Source: DATBHM01 sp963772375 (lineage in GTDB: Bacteria; Actinomycetota; UBA4738; JACQTL01). Taken from it: a stretch of DNA of 64,000 nucleotides. This document shows positions 32,923-42,051 of the stretch, in pieces. Each line of letters starts with the position of its first letter. Positions within the stretch are counted from its first letter, which is position 1. The notes beneath the pieces were generated by a model. It ran no database searches and was not told the DNA's origin. It saw only the letters and a program-made list of their open reading frames with translations. Position numbers and translations under genes: made by a program. The stretch lies in the NCBI GenBank assembly GCA_963772375.1, contig CAVYXG010000007.1:213675-277674 (forward strand), read 5' to 3'.

Positions 32923-34110
32923 TCAGCGAACGAGCTGCGCCAGGTCCTCCGCCAGCGGTGGGACCGGCTGTCCGGAGAGGTACGCCCGCGCCATCAGCAC
33001 GTCGAACAGCCGGACACACCCCTCGCGCTCCGAGAGCGGGCCGGGAACGAACCCCCGGGATCCCATTCCCCGGTACACCGACTCGATGGCGTGCCAGTCC
33101 TGGCGGTTGGTGATGTCCCAGAACTCCACGGCGAACGCCGGGTCGAACCCGTGCGACGAGACGTCCTCCGGCGAGAACAGCCACTGGCACTCGATCTCCG
33201 TACGACCGGCGGCGAGCGGCGTCATCCGATGGGTGAGGACGTAGTCAGGGTGGAGGCTGATCAGCAAGTTGGGGACGAGCCCCATGTACAGGACCTGCCG
33301 GCGCTGCTTCGGGGCCAGCCCCCGCAGGGGCGTCGCACCGGATTCGCCGGTGAGCGACATGGTGACGGCGCCCGGGCGCAGGTCCATGAACCCGCCCGAC
33401 CACACGCCGGCCGGCCGCAGGTCGCGGCCGCTCTCGGGCGGCGTCACCGCACACAGCTCGGGGTGGATGTTCGAGCAGTGGTAGCACTCGTGGTAGTTCT
33501 CGTGGGCGATCTTCCAGTTCGACTCGACGACGTAGCGGTGCTCCGCGCCCACGAGGAGCCGCTCGGGCTCGTGGTCGCGGACGTGGTTCCCGAGGTCCCC
33601 CAGGTGCTCGGCGAGCGGCGGCGCACCGCCGGACGCATTGACGAACGCCCAGCCGTGCCACTCCTCCACCCGCGCGGCGTGCAGCCCGAACTCGTCCCGG
33701 TCCAGGCCCGCGAACCCCGGCGCCCCGCGCATCCGGCCGTCGAGGTCGTAGACCCACGCGTGATACGGGCACATGACCGTGGACCGGCACACGCGTTCGC
33801 CGGCTTCGAGGAGCTCGTGGCCCCGGTGCCGGCAGGTGTTGAAGAACGCCCGCAGGATCCCGTCACCGCCGCGTACCAGCAAGATGGTCTCCGACCCCAC
33901 GCGCGCACCGATCTGGTCACCCGGCTCCGGGAGGTCGGCCGCGCGCCCCACACAGACCCACGACGCGTCGAAGAGTCGCTCGATCTCCCAATCGAAGACC
34001 TCGTCGGACCGGTACGCCCGCGCTGGCAGGCCGGTGCTCGTTCCGAGCGGGAGGAACACCGATGCCAGCTCGTCCGGTGCGAACGGCCCGCGCTGTCCGG
34101 TTCCGTCCAT
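32923..34110 (-). CDS. Rieske-type aromatic-ring/quaternary-amine oxygenase, alpha subunit
   Basis: The 395-aa product has an N-terminal Rieske [2Fe-2S] domain (CRHRGH and CPYHAWVYDLDG near 92-115) and a C-terminal catalytic domain with the mononuclear-iron motif NWKIAHENYHECYHCSNIHP (two His near 200-210; the third ligand would be a later Asp). Such oxygenases hydroxylate aromatic rings or N-demethylate betaines (GbcA, CntA). No reductase gene is nearby. The family relation to the betaine/carnitine oxygenases is my reading of the motif style, not proven. ATG 34110 lies after GGGGAGGACG. The promoter region is shared with the divergent acyl-CoA dehydrogenase and holds operator 1. Confidence 0.85.
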   Translation of the reverse strand: MDGTGQRGPFAPDELASVFLPLGTSTGLPARAYRSDEVFDWEIERLFDASWVCVGRAADLPEPGDQIGARVGSETILLVRGGDGILRAFFNTCRHRGHELLEAGERVCRSTVMCPYHAWVYDLDGRMRGAPGFAGLDRDEFGLHAARVEEWHGWAFVNASGGAPPLAEHLGDLGNHVRDHEPERLLVGAEHRYVVESNWKIAHENYHECYHCSNIHPELCAVTPPESGRDLRPAGVWSGGFMDLRPGAVTMSLTGESGATPLRGLAPKQRRQVLYMGLVPNLLISLHPDYVLTHRMTPLAAGRTEIECQWLFSPEDVSSHGFDPAFAVEFWDITNRQDWHAIESVYRGMGSRGFVPGPLSEREGCVRLFDVLMARAYLSGQPVPPLAEDLAQLVR

Positions 34111-34217
34111 CACGTCCTCCCCGTTTCCCGGGCATCATGCCAGACCGACTCGCCGGTCACCGCCACACCGGCACATGTTCCGTCCGGCCCTCGTCCACGA
34201 TCGCCCCCTCGATGCGA

Positions 34218-34262
34218 TTCGCGTGCGCTCGAGTTCCCAAGATAAACTGAACGTTCAGTCAA
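34218..34262 (+). promoter_or_regulatory. promoter with TetR-type operator 1
   Basis: A 14-bp perfect palindrome ACTGAACGTTCAGT lies at 34246-34259, inside a block that is repeated with one mismatch at 42002-42022. A candidate -35 (TTCGCG, 34218) and -10 (GATAAA, 34241) at 17-base spacing put the palindrome over the -10/+1 region, the usual place for a repressor. It lies between the divergent Rieske and acyl-CoA dehydrogenase genes and could govern both. Confidence 0.75.
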
Positions 34263-34327
34263 TGCTTGGGCCGGCTCTCTCGACCGGTTCGAGCGGGGAG
34301 CCACGGGAGGCTCGTCTGCCGTACCCG

Positions 34328-35491
34328 ATGACGGAGGAGGACCGGGAGCTCCAGCGGCGGGCTCGAGAGTTCGTCGACCGTGAGCTCATCCCCCACGAGG
34401 TCGAGGCGGAGCTCAACGACGGTCGGCTCCCAGACGACGTCGTAGAGCGCCACCGGAAGCTCGCCCGCGAGCTCGGGTTCGGCGCGATCTCGATGCCGAA
34501 GGAACTCGGCGGCGACGGGCTGTCGACGTTCCAGCAGTCGCTCGTCCAGGAGCAGATCGGCCGGGTCACCAACGGCCTGGGGTGGGTCGTCCACACGCCG
34601 CCGGCCTGGCTGGCGGGCGTGGCCACGCCGCACCAGCTGGCCACATGGGTCCAGCCGTCGATCCGTGGCGAGCGCATGGAGTGCTACGCGATCACGGAGG
34701 AGGGAGCCGGTTCCGACGTCGGCGCGATCACCGCGAGGGTGAGCCGGGAGGGAGACGAGTACGTCCTCCAGGGCGAGAAGTGGCACGTCACTTCGGCCAA
34801 CCTCGCCGATCACGTCTTCTTCCAGGGGGTGCTGACCGAGGGCGAGCACGCCGGCTCGCAGGCGCTGTTGGTCGTCGACATGGACACCCCCGGACTCCGC
34901 GTGGTCCGAACCCCCAAGTACTCGCACACACTCGCGGACGAGCACCCCATCCTGGCGTTCGAGGGCGTGCGTGTCCCCGAGGCGAACCGCATCGGCGCCG
35001 AGGGCGACGGGATGCGGTTCGTGTACGAGTGGTTCCGGTACGAGCGGCTGATGATCGCCGCGCGGTGCTGCGGCGCGGCCGAGCGGCTGATCGACGAGAC
35101 GACCGAGTTCGCGAAGGGGCGCGTGGCGTTCGGACGCCCGATCGCGGAGTACCAGGCGGTGCAGTTCATGCTCGCGGATTCGCTCGCCGAGCTGTGGGCC
35201 GCCCGGCTGATGACGTACGAGACGGCGCGCGAGATGGACGGCGGCGCGGACGAGAAGACCCAGCACGCGCAGTGCTCGCTCGCCAAGCTGTACGCCAGCG
35301 AGATGGCCAACCGCGTGGCCGACCGGGCCGTGCAGATCTTCGGGGGGCGCGGCTACATGCGGGAGAACGTCGCGGAGCGATTCTTCCGCGAGCTCCGCGT
35401 CGAACGGATCTGGGAAGGGACCTCCGAGATCCAGCGTCTCATCGTCGCGGACCAGCTGCGCAAGCGGGGAAGCAGGCCCATCGTCGGATAG
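34328..35491 (+). CDS. acyl-CoA dehydrogenase (first)
   Basis: The 387-aa flavoprotein has the ACAD signatures CYAITEEGAGSDVGAI (FAD/substrate loop), WHVTSANLADHVFFQGV, and AVQIFGGRGYMRENVAERFF followed by RIWEGTSEIQR, where the Glu of WEG is the likely catalytic base. It introduces a double bond into an acyl-CoA, passing electrons to ETF. ATG 34328 gives a typical N-terminus (MTEEDRELQRRAREFVDREL). An in-frame ATG at 34262 immediately after operator 1 would add 22 residues. It is the first gene of a likely operon with the aminotransferase and potDBC. A second ACAD lies at 45794. Confidence 0.87.
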   Translation: MTEEDRELQRRAREFVDRELIPHEVEAELNDGRLPDDVVERHRKLARELGFGAISMPKELGGDGLSTFQQSLVQEQIGRVTNGLGWVVHTPPAWLAGVATPHQLATWVQPSIRGERMECYAITEEGAGSDVGAITARVSREGDEYVLQGEKWHVTSANLADHVFFQGVLTEGEHAGSQALLVVDMDTPGLRVVRTPKYSHTLADEHPILAFEGVRVPEANRIGAEGDGMRFVYEWFRYERLMIAARCCGAAERLIDETTEFAKGRVAFGRPIAEYQAVQFMLADSLAELWAARLMTYETAREMDGGADEKTQHAQCSLAKLYASEMANRVADRAVQIFGGRGYMRENVAERFFRELRVERIWEGTSEIQRLIVADQLRKRGSRPIVG

Positions 35492-35504
35492 AAGGACGGA
35501 ACTC

Positions 35505-36893
35505 GTGGCGACCACAGGAACGGACCGGAGCACTGGGATCGACGCGCTCATCGAGCGAGAGGAACGGCGGTTCGTGGAGCGTCAGCCGCGCTCCGGCGAG
35601 CTGTCGGAGCAGGCAAGGAGAACCCTCGCGGGCGGCGTCACCTCGAACTGGCAGATCCACCGCCCCCAGGCCGTGTGGATCTCGCATGGGCAGGGATCTC
35701 ACGTCTGGGACGTGGACGGGAACGAATTCGTCGACCTCCACGGGGGCTACGGCGTGAACGCGGTGGGCCACGCCCACCCAGCCGTGGTCGCCGCGGTGTC
35801 CGAACGGGTCCGGCGCGGGACGCACTTCGCGCAGCCGACAGAGGACGCTATCGCCGTCGCCGAGGACCTCTCTCGGCGGTTCGGACTGCCCAAGTGGCGG
35901 TTCGGCAACTCCGGGACCGAGGCGACGATGGACGCCGTCCACCTGATGCGGGCGATCACCGGACGCGACCTCATCGTCAAGGTGGAGGGGACGTACCACG
36001 GCCATCACGACTCGGTGCAGGTGTCCGTGTACCAGCTGATCGAGGAGCTCGGACCGAGCAAGCGGCCGTGGAGCGCGCCCGCCTCGAGCGGGATCCCGCG
36101 GGCCATCGTCGAGCTGACGTTGGTCGTGCCGTTCAACGATCCCGAGGCGCTCCGGGACCTGTTCGACGAACGGGGGCGTGAGATCGCCGGGATGATCATG
36201 GAGCCGGTGATGATGAACGCGGGCATCATCCCGCCGGTCCCCGGCTGGCTGGAGTGCGCGCGAGACGTCACCGGAAGCCACGGCGCGCTACTCGCGTTCG
36301 ATGAGGTCAAGACGGGCTGCACGATCCACCCCGGGGGCGCCACCGCGAGGTTCGGCGTGACCCCCGACATCGTCTGCCTGGCAAAGGCCATGGGCGGCGG
36401 CATCTCGACCGCGGCCATCGGCGGCACCGCGGAGGTCATGTCGTTCGTCGCCGAGGGCGCATACGAGCAGGTCGGGACGTTCAACGGGAACCCCCTGGCG
36501 ATGGCCGCCGCGCGGGCGGCCCTGACCGAGGTCCTCACGCCGGCGGCGTATACACATTTCGACCGGCTTCGGGAGACGATGGTCGCCGGATGTGAGGAGA
36601 TCATCGCGGAGCATGGCCTCGCCGCCCACGTGGTCGCGCTCGGGGCGAAGGGATGCATCGTGTTCTCGGGCCAACCGATCCGCAACTACCGGCAGTTCCT
36701 GGAGATCGACGACCGATTCAGCCATCTCCACTGGCTGATGCAGCACGGCGGCGGGGTGTTCCTCCCGCCGTGGGGGAAGGCCGAACAGTGGATGCTCTCC
36801 GTCCAGCACACGGACGACGACGTGGCGACATTCCTCGACAACTTCCGCCGGTTCGCGGAAACGATCGGAGGTGGGAGCAGTGCATCCTCGTGA
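35505..36893 (+). CDS. class III (PLP-dependent) aminotransferase
   Basis: The 462-aa product shows the class III fold: VDLHGGYGVNAVGHAHPAVV, GNSGTEATMDAVHLMRAITG, YHGHHDS, LAFDEVKTGC (PLP Asp) and CLAKAMGGGI (Schiff-base Lys). It is close in style to omega-amino-acid or diamine aminotransferases and glutamate-1-semialdehyde mutase. In this cluster it probably removes a terminal amine from the imported substrate. GTG 35505 is used, 13 bases after the ACAD stop. Its 3' end overlaps the potD start by 14 bases. Confidence 0.87.
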   Translation: MATTGTDRSTGIDALIEREERRFVERQPRSGELSEQARRTLAGGVTSNWQIHRPQAVWISHGQGSHVWDVDGNEFVDLHGGYGVNAVGHAHPAVVAAVSERVRRGTHFAQPTEDAIAVAEDLSRRFGLPKWRFGNSGTEATMDAVHLMRAITGRDLIVKVEGTYHGHHDSVQVSVYQLIEELGPSKRPWSAPASSGIPRAIVELTLVVPFNDPEALRDLFDERGREIAGMIMEPVMMNAGIIPPVPGWLECARDVTGSHGALLAFDEVKTGCTIHPGGATARFGVTPDIVCLAKAMGGGISTAAIGGTAEVMSFVAEGAYEQVGTFNGNPLAMAAARAALTEVLTPAAYTHFDRLRETMVAGCEEIIAEHGLAAHVVALGAKGCIVFSGQPIRNYRQFLEIDDRFSHLHWLMQHGGGVFLPPWGKAEQWMLSVQHTDDDVATFLDNFRRFAETIGGGSSASS

Positions 36894-38142
36894 ACGACGC
36901 CCGCCCAAAGGCGCGCTCTCGCGCCGGGACTTCCTGAAGCGGGCAGGCGGATCGGCCGTCGCGCTGGCCACGCTCCCGGCGCTCCTCGAGGCGTGCGGCA
37001 AGGGGACACCGCCGTCCGCCTCGGCCTCCACGCTCCCATTGGCCCGGCCCGGCGAACCGGTGACGTGGCCGATCGACCCCGGCAACAAGCCGATCGCGAG
37101 CGGCCTCCAGCCGGAGCAGAACGCGACGCTCAAGATCTACAACTGGGAGGAGTACATCTACAAGAAGTCGCTGAAGGACTTCGAGAAGCAGTACGCCAGC
37201 GCCAACGTCACCGTCGAGCTGTCCACCTTCGCCACCATGGACGAGGCGCTGTCCAAGATCCGGTCGGGCCAGGTGGACTTCGACGTGCTGGTTCCGACCA
37301 TCGACGTGCTCGGCAAGCTGATCACACGAGGCTATCTCCGGCCGCTGACCCACAGCTACCTGACCAACCTCTCCAACGTCTGGACCGAGCTCCAGGACCC
37401 GTACTATGACCGCGGCGCCCGGTACACGGTCCCGTACGTCACGTACACGACCGGTGTCGCATGGCGCACGGACATGGTGAGCGAGGACATCTCGAAGCGG
37501 CCGAACCCCTACGACGTGTTCTGGGACAGCAAGTACAAGAACCAGACCGAGGTCCTGGACGACTACCGCGAGACCATCGGCATGTCGCTCCTCCGCCACG
37601 GGATCTACGACCTCAACTCCGGGAACGCGAAGAACCTGGCGACGGCGAAGCATGATCTGCTCGACCTGACCCAGGCCACCAACCCGTTGGTGAACGTGGA
37701 CGACTACATCGACCTTCCTGAGGGCAAGGTGTCGATCTGCGAGGCCTGGTCCGGGGACATGGTGAACGCGCAGTACTACGGTCCGAAGGGATTCGACACG
37801 AGCGTCCTGCGGTACTGGGCGCTGCCGACCCACGCTCCGGTGAACAACGACCTGCTCGTGCTCCTTCGCGCCGGCAGCAACCCGGTGCTGGCGCACCTGT
37901 TCCTCAACTACCTGCTCGACTTCGACAACGCCATGGAGAACTTCAGCTGGCTCGGATACCAGCCCCCGCAGCAGAAGGTCAACGCCGAACTGCTCGTGAA
38001 GCAGCAGTACATCCCGCAGAACCTGGCGACCACCGTCGTGCCGGAGTCGATCTGGAAGACCGGATCACGTGAGCTCGAGCTCAGCCCCGCGGTCGACGCT
38101 GCCTGGCACGACGTCTGGAGCGAGTTCAAGGCCGGTGCCTAG
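36880..38142 (+). CDS. PotD-like polyamine-family solute-binding protein (Tat/lipoprotein)
   Basis: The 420-aa product has a twin-arginine start (SRRDFLKRAGGSAVALATLP) running into a lipobox (LLEAC, Cys near 35). A PotD/SBP_bac_8 domain follows: LKIYNWEEYIYKKSLKDFEK, STFATMDEALSKIRSGQVDF and KVSICEAWSGDMVNAQYYGP. IYNWxxY and the later Trp/Asp residues are typical of spermidine/putrescine-type binding proteins. It captures the substrate outside the membrane. GTG 36880 is chosen for its GGAGG at 8-base spacing. The product is followed by its two permeases with overlapping ends. Confidence 0.87.
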   Translation: MHPRERRPPKGALSRRDFLKRAGGSAVALATLPALLEACGKGTPPSASASTLPLARPGEPVTWPIDPGNKPIASGLQPEQNATLKIYNWEEYIYKKSLKDFEKQYASANVTVELSTFATMDEALSKIRSGQVDFDVLVPTIDVLGKLITRGYLRPLTHSYLTNLSNVWTELQDPYYDRGARYTVPYVTYTTGVAWRTDMVSEDISKRPNPYDVFWDSKYKNQTEVLDDYRETIGMSLLRHGIYDLNSGNAKNLATAKHDLLDLTQATNPLVNVDDYIDLPEGKVSICEAWSGDMVNAQYYGPKGFDTSVLRYWALPTHAPVNNDLLVLLRAGSNPVLAHLFLNYLLDFDNAMENFSWLGYQPPQQKVNAELLVKQQYIPQNLATTVVPESIWKTGSRELELSPAVDAAWHDVWSEFKAGA

Positions 38143-39079
38143 CGCACGGGCCCGGCGCCGGGCCGACGCGGAGCGCCACGGGGCCTGGTATCCCCGGTGG
38201 TTCTGGCCGTCGTTCACCACGCCCGGTGTCCTGTGGCTGATCCTGCTGTTCCTCGTGCCGTTCTACGTGGTGTTGTGCATCGCGTTCGGCACGTTCGACC
38301 CGGTCTTCCGACAGCCCATCCCGATATGGAACCCGCTCCAGTGGTATGCGGGGACGTTCGGCACCGTGCTCGGCCAGATCTTCGGGAAGAACGCGTTCCT
38401 GGGACCGGCGTTCATCAGGACGTTCATCTACGTGGGCGCGGCATCGCTCCTGTGCCTGATGATCTCCTATCCGGTCGCCTACTACGTGGCGAGGTACGCG
38501 GGGCGACGTCGGGGCCTGCTGCTCGTCCTGCTGATCGCGCCGTTCTGGATCAGCTACATCATGCGGATGTTCGCCTGGGTCAACCTGCTCCAGTCGAACG
38601 GGCTGGTGAACAAGACCCTGTCGTTCCTCCATCTGAGCGGTCAGCCCATCGACTGGCTGCACGGGAACCCGATCACCGTCGTCCTGGGCCTCGTCTACGG
38701 CTACGTCCCCTATATGATCCTGCCCCTGTTCGCCGGGCTCGACCGGATCGACGCCAACCTCCTGGAGGCCGCGCGGGACCTGGGGGCCAGCCGGGCCCGG
38801 ACGTTCTGGCGGGTGACCCTGCCGCTGTCGAAGCCGGCGATCCTCGCCGGGCTGGTGATCGCCTCGCTGCCGATGTTCGGTGACTACTACACGAACGACC
38901 TGCTGTCGGGCTCGCCCCGAACGTCGATGATCGGCAACCTCATCGACGACGCGGTGGGCACCCCGGGGCAGGGGGCGATCGGCGCCGGACTGGTGCTGAT
39001 CCTGATGGTGATCCTCATCATCCCGATGCTGTACTACATCCGGAGCACGTCCAAGACCACCCGGGAGCGCGTCCTGTGA
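38135..39079 (+). CDS. PotB-like ABC transporter permease
   Basis: The 314-aa product has six predicted membrane segments (LWLILLFLVPFYVVLCIAFG, FIYVGAASLLCLMISYPVAY and so on) and the EAA loop EAARDLGASRARTFWRVTLP that contacts the ATPase. GTG 38135 overlaps the potD stop by 8 bases; the longer upstream frame would lie inside potD. It forms half of the membrane channel. Confidence 0.88.
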   Translation: MPSARARRRADAERHGAWYPRWFWPSFTTPGVLWLILLFLVPFYVVLCIAFGTFDPVFRQPIPIWNPLQWYAGTFGTVLGQIFGKNAFLGPAFIRTFIYVGAASLLCLMISYPVAYYVARYAGRRRGLLLVLLIAPFWISYIMRMFAWVNLLQSNGLVNKTLSFLHLSGQPIDWLHGNPITVVLGLVYGYVPYMILPLFAGLDRIDANLLEAARDLGASRARTFWRVTLPLSKPAILAGLVIASLPMFGDYYTNDLLSGSPRTSMIGNLIDDAVGTPGQGAIGAGLVLILMVILIIPMLYYIRSTSKTTRERVL

Positions 39080-40005
39080 GCGTCCCGGCGGCGGTCGCGG
39101 AGCGCGAACGGAGCACCGCCCCGGTGACGCCCGGACGCCGTCTGCGGCGACGCGACCCGTGGCACAAGCCGCGGGTCCTCGAGGGCTTCACCTGGCTGTA
39201 CGTCCTCTGGTCGGTCCTCCCGGTGCTCATCGCCGTGCTGTTCTCGTTCAACGCCGGAAGGTCACGGAGCACGTGGCAGGGGTTCTCGATCCGGTGGTAC
39301 TACGGGGACCCAGTGCTGTCGGTCTGGCACGATCCGACCCTGCGTGCCGCGCTGTTCCAGACGCTCAAGCTCGCATCGCTGACGACCCTTGTCGCGGTGC
39401 CGATCGGGGTCGCGTTCGCGATCGGGATCGACCGCTGGCACAAGCGACCGGCGGCGTTCTGGAACTTCCAGATGCTGCTGTCGTTCGTCCTGCCGGAGCT
39501 CATCATCGGAGTGACGCTGCTCGAGGTCTTCTCGAACCTGTTCACGTTCGTCAAGCTGGGGACGGGCGCCCAGCTGCTCGGCCTCATCACGTTCCAGATC
39601 TCATATCCGATGATCATCGTGCGGGCGAGGCTGCTGACCATCGGGCGCGAGTACGAGGAGGCGGCGATGGACCTCGGTGCCTCGCCCACGCGGGCGCTCC
39701 GCCGGGTACTGCTGCCCCTGCTGTACCCCGCGATCTTCGCGAGCGCGGTGCTGGTGTTCGCCGACGTCATCGACGACTTCGTGATCGTGCGGTACCTGTC
39801 GCTGGGTGCCTCGACCGAGCCGATGGCCGTGAAGATCTTCAACAGCGCCCGGTCGTCGCCGACGCCTGCGCTCAACGCGCTCGCGACCATCATGCTGATG
39901 TCGTCGCTCCTGGTCGCGATGCTCGGGTTCTGGGCCTACCGGCGGTGGACCCGCGGGGAGCGGTCCGGGAATGGGTCGATCGGGGAGATCGCCGCACAAC
40001 TCTAG
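39076..40005 (+). CDS. PotC-like ABC transporter permease
   Basis: The 309-aa product has about six membrane segments, beginning VLWSVLPVLIAVLFSFNAG, and the EAA loop EEAAMDLGASPTRALRRVLL. GTG 39076 overlaps the potB stop by four bases. It pairs with PotB. The stop overlaps the convergent potA stop by four bases, so the transporter genes are split between two converging transcripts. Confidence 0.88.
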   Translation: MSVPAAVAERERSTAPVTPGRRLRRRDPWHKPRVLEGFTWLYVLWSVLPVLIAVLFSFNAGRSRSTWQGFSIRWYYGDPVLSVWHDPTLRAALFQTLKLASLTTLVAVPIGVAFAIGIDRWHKRPAAFWNFQMLLSFVLPELIIGVTLLEVFSNLFTFVKLGTGAQLLGLITFQISYPMIIVRARLLTIGREYEEAAMDLGASPTRALRRVLLPLLYPAIFASAVLVFADVIDDFVIVRYLSLGASTEPMAVKIFNSARSSPTPALNALATIMLMSSLLVAMLGFWAYRRWTRGERSGNGSIGEIAAQL

Positions 40006-41171
40006 CCCGATGGCTCCGGGACGGCGGCGGGCGAGGTCCCGTCCTCGTCGATTAGCGGCGCCAGCTCGTCGCCGTCGTCGATCGCGTCGTCGCCGCTGTC
40101 GGAACGGAGCACCCGCAGCGCCTCGGGCGGGAGGTTCGCGGTCACCGCCGTCCCCTGCGGCCACTCGTGCTCGTCGCCGCGGTTGGGGATCATGACCTGG
40201 ATCAGGTCGCCGGGCGCGAGCCGAACCATGAGCTGGGTGACGGGCCCGACGTACACGGTGCGCTCAACCATGGCCGGCACCCGGTTCGCTCCTGCGGCGG
40301 CGTGGGGCTCGAGGAGGACGCGCTCCGGCCGGACCACGATCTTCACCCACCCCCTGGCGTCGACGTCGCCGGCGGCAGCCAGGAGCTCGAAGTCGCCGAC
40401 GCGGACGCGGCACTCGCCGTCGGCATGGCCGAGCACCTCCGCGTCCATCAGGTTCGAGACCCCGAGGAAGTCGGCAACCCAGGCGCTCACGGGTTCCTGG
40501 TAGACGTCGGCCGGCGAGCCGATCTGCTGGATGCGGCCGTTCGACATCACGGCCAGTCGATCGGACATGGTGAGCGCCTCCTCCTGGTCGTGGGTCACGT
40601 AGATGAACGTGATCCCCACGGTCTCCTGGAGGGCCTTCAGCTCGACCTGCAGGGCCTTGCGCAGCTTGGCGTCGAGGGCGCCGAGCGGCTCGTCGAGCAG
40701 GAGGACCTCCGGGTCCAGCACCAGGGCCCGCGCGAGCGCGACGCGCTGCTGCTGGCCGCCGGAGAGCTGGGACGGCCGACGATGCTCCATGCCATCCATC
40801 CGGACCCGCACCAGCGCCTCCTCCACGATCTTCCGCATCCCGGACTTCGGCACGTCACGGTAGGCCAGCCCGAACGCCACGTTCTCGAACACATCGAGAT
40901 GGGGGAACAGCGCGTAGTTCTGGAAGACGGTGTTCACCTTGCGTTTGTGGGGCGGCGTCTGCGCCATGTCCACGCCGTCGAGCAGGATCGAACCCCCCGT
41001 GGGCCGTTCGAACCCGGCGATCAATCGAAGGGTCGTCGTCTTCCCGCACCCCGACGGCCCGAGCAGCGAGAAGAACTCTCCGCCCTCGATGTGCAGGTCG
41101 AGATGGTCGACGGCGAGGACCTCGCCGAACCGCTTGACCAGATCGACCAATCGGACCTCGCCCCCGACCAC
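40002..41171 (-). CDS. PotA-like ABC transporter ATPase
   Basis: The 389-aa product has Walker A GPSGCGKTTTLR, Q-loop VFQNYALFPHLDVFENV, signature LSGGQQQRVALARAL, Walker B VLLLDEPLGALD and H-loop VTHDQEEALTMSD. A C-terminal TOBE-like domain follows (about 290-370). It drives the PotBCD transporter. I place the start at GTG 41171, 4 bases after the TetR stop. A longer frame upstream lies inside the TetR gene and lacks a ribosome site. It is co-transcribed with tetR, opposite to potDBC. Confidence 0.86.
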   Translation of the reverse strand: MVGGEVRLVDLVKRFGEVLAVDHLDLHIEGGEFFSLLGPSGCGKTTTLRLIAGFERPTGGSILLDGVDMAQTPPHKRKVNTVFQNYALFPHLDVFENVAFGLAYRDVPKSGMRKIVEEALVRVRMDGMEHRRPSQLSGGQQQRVALARALVLDPEVLLLDEPLGALDAKLRKALQVELKALQETVGITFIYVTHDQEEALTMSDRLAVMSNGRIQQIGSPADVYQEPVSAWVADFLGVSNLMDAEVLGHADGECRVRVGDFELLAAAGDVDARGWVKIVVRPERVLLEPHAAAGANRVPAMVERTVYVGPVTQLMVRLAPGDLIQVMIPNRGDEHEWPQGTAVTANLPPEALRVLRSDSGDDAIDDGDELAPLIDEDGTSPAAVPEPSG

Positions 41172-41175
41172 GGCG

Positions 41176-41841
41176 TCAGCCCTCCACCACGGCGCTCCGC
41201 CCCCGACCCCTGGCCGATGCCCGAACCGGCCGCACGGCGCCGGTCCCGAGCTCACTCTCTGCCATCCCGAGGCACACCTCGAGCATGCGGGCGGGCGAGA
41301 CGTCGGGGTCGTTCAATACGACCTGGATGGCCAGCCCGTCGACCATCGCGGCCAGCCGCAGCGCGAAGGCGTCCGCGTCCACGTCGTTGAACTCACCGTC
41401 CTCGATGCCCTGACGCACGATGCCGGCGATCGTCTCGCGCCACCGGCGGTCGAGCGCGGCGCGGTCCCCGGCCACGTCCGGGTCGCGCAGCGCCCGGGAC
41501 CACATGTCGATCCACAGCAGCCACTCCTCGATCCCGTTCCGGCCGGACCCCTCGGCCGCGCACGCCAGCTCGATCAGCGTGCGGAGCTGACCGGACGCCG
41601 TGGGGATGTCCCGGAGCTCTTCGGCGGTCGCCGCGTAGAACCGTTCCTCGGAGAACGCCAGCGCCTCGGCCAGCAACCGGTCCTTCGTGCCGAAGTAGTA
41701 GACGATCAGCGCTGAGGACGTGCCGGTCCGCTCGGCGATGTCGGAGATCCGGGTGTCGGCCAGTCCCCGGGCGCCGATGACGTCCACCGCGGCCTCGAGG
41801 ATCTGGGTGCGCCGCGTGGCGGAGATCGTCCGCCGGCTCAT
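41176..41841 (-). CDS. TetR-family transcriptional regulator
   Basis: The 221-aa product has a TetR HTH (residues about 8-55: RRTQILEAAVDVIGARGLAD, SDIAERTGTSSALIVYYFGT) and a helical ligand domain of BetI/TetR_C type (WRETIAGIVRQGIEDGEFND). ATG 41841 follows a purine-rich tract. It is divergent from the FAD oxidoreductase gene, with operator 2 between them, so it is probably autoregulated. It is the obvious candidate for binding both palindromes of the cluster. The ligand is presumably the imported amine or an acyl-CoA intermediate. Confidence 0.86.
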   Translation of the reverse strand: MSRRTISATRRTQILEAAVDVIGARGLADTRISDIAERTGTSSALIVYYFGTKDRLLAEALAFSEERFYAATAEELRDIPTASGQLRTLIELACAAEGSGRNGIEEWLLWIDMWSRALRDPDVAGDRAALDRRWRETIAGIVRQGIEDGEFNDVDADAFALRLAAMVDGLAIQVVLNDPDVSPARMLEVCLGMAESELGTGAVRPVRASARGRGRSAVVEG

Positions 41842-41977
41842 GTTTCCGCCCCGCCTCCGTTGATGGGTCGCTCCAATCCCGAACCGCCGGCACACCGCCC
41901 GAACCGCGACCGTCGACCTCGAACCGGCTCCGCGTCCACCGTACCCGGTTCGCGTCCCCCGCTCGTGTCCTCGGGGT

Positions 41978-42022
41978 TTGCGCTCGGAGAGGACATGAAA
42001 TATAGACTGAACGTTCAGTCAA
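41978..42022 (+). promoter_or_regulatory. promoter with TetR-type operator 2
   Basis: A 16-bp perfect palindrome GACTGAACGTTCAGTC lies at 42005-42020. A -35 (TTGCGC, 41978) and -10 (TATAGA, 42001) have 17-base spacing, and the palindrome overlaps the -10 end and the start of transcription. The block ATA(A/G)ACTGAACGTT onward to CAAT is shared with operator 1. It is divergent between tetR and the FAD oxidoreductase. Confidence 0.82.
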
Positions 42023-42051
42023 TCTCAAGACGAGCCCGGGGGGCGACTCGG

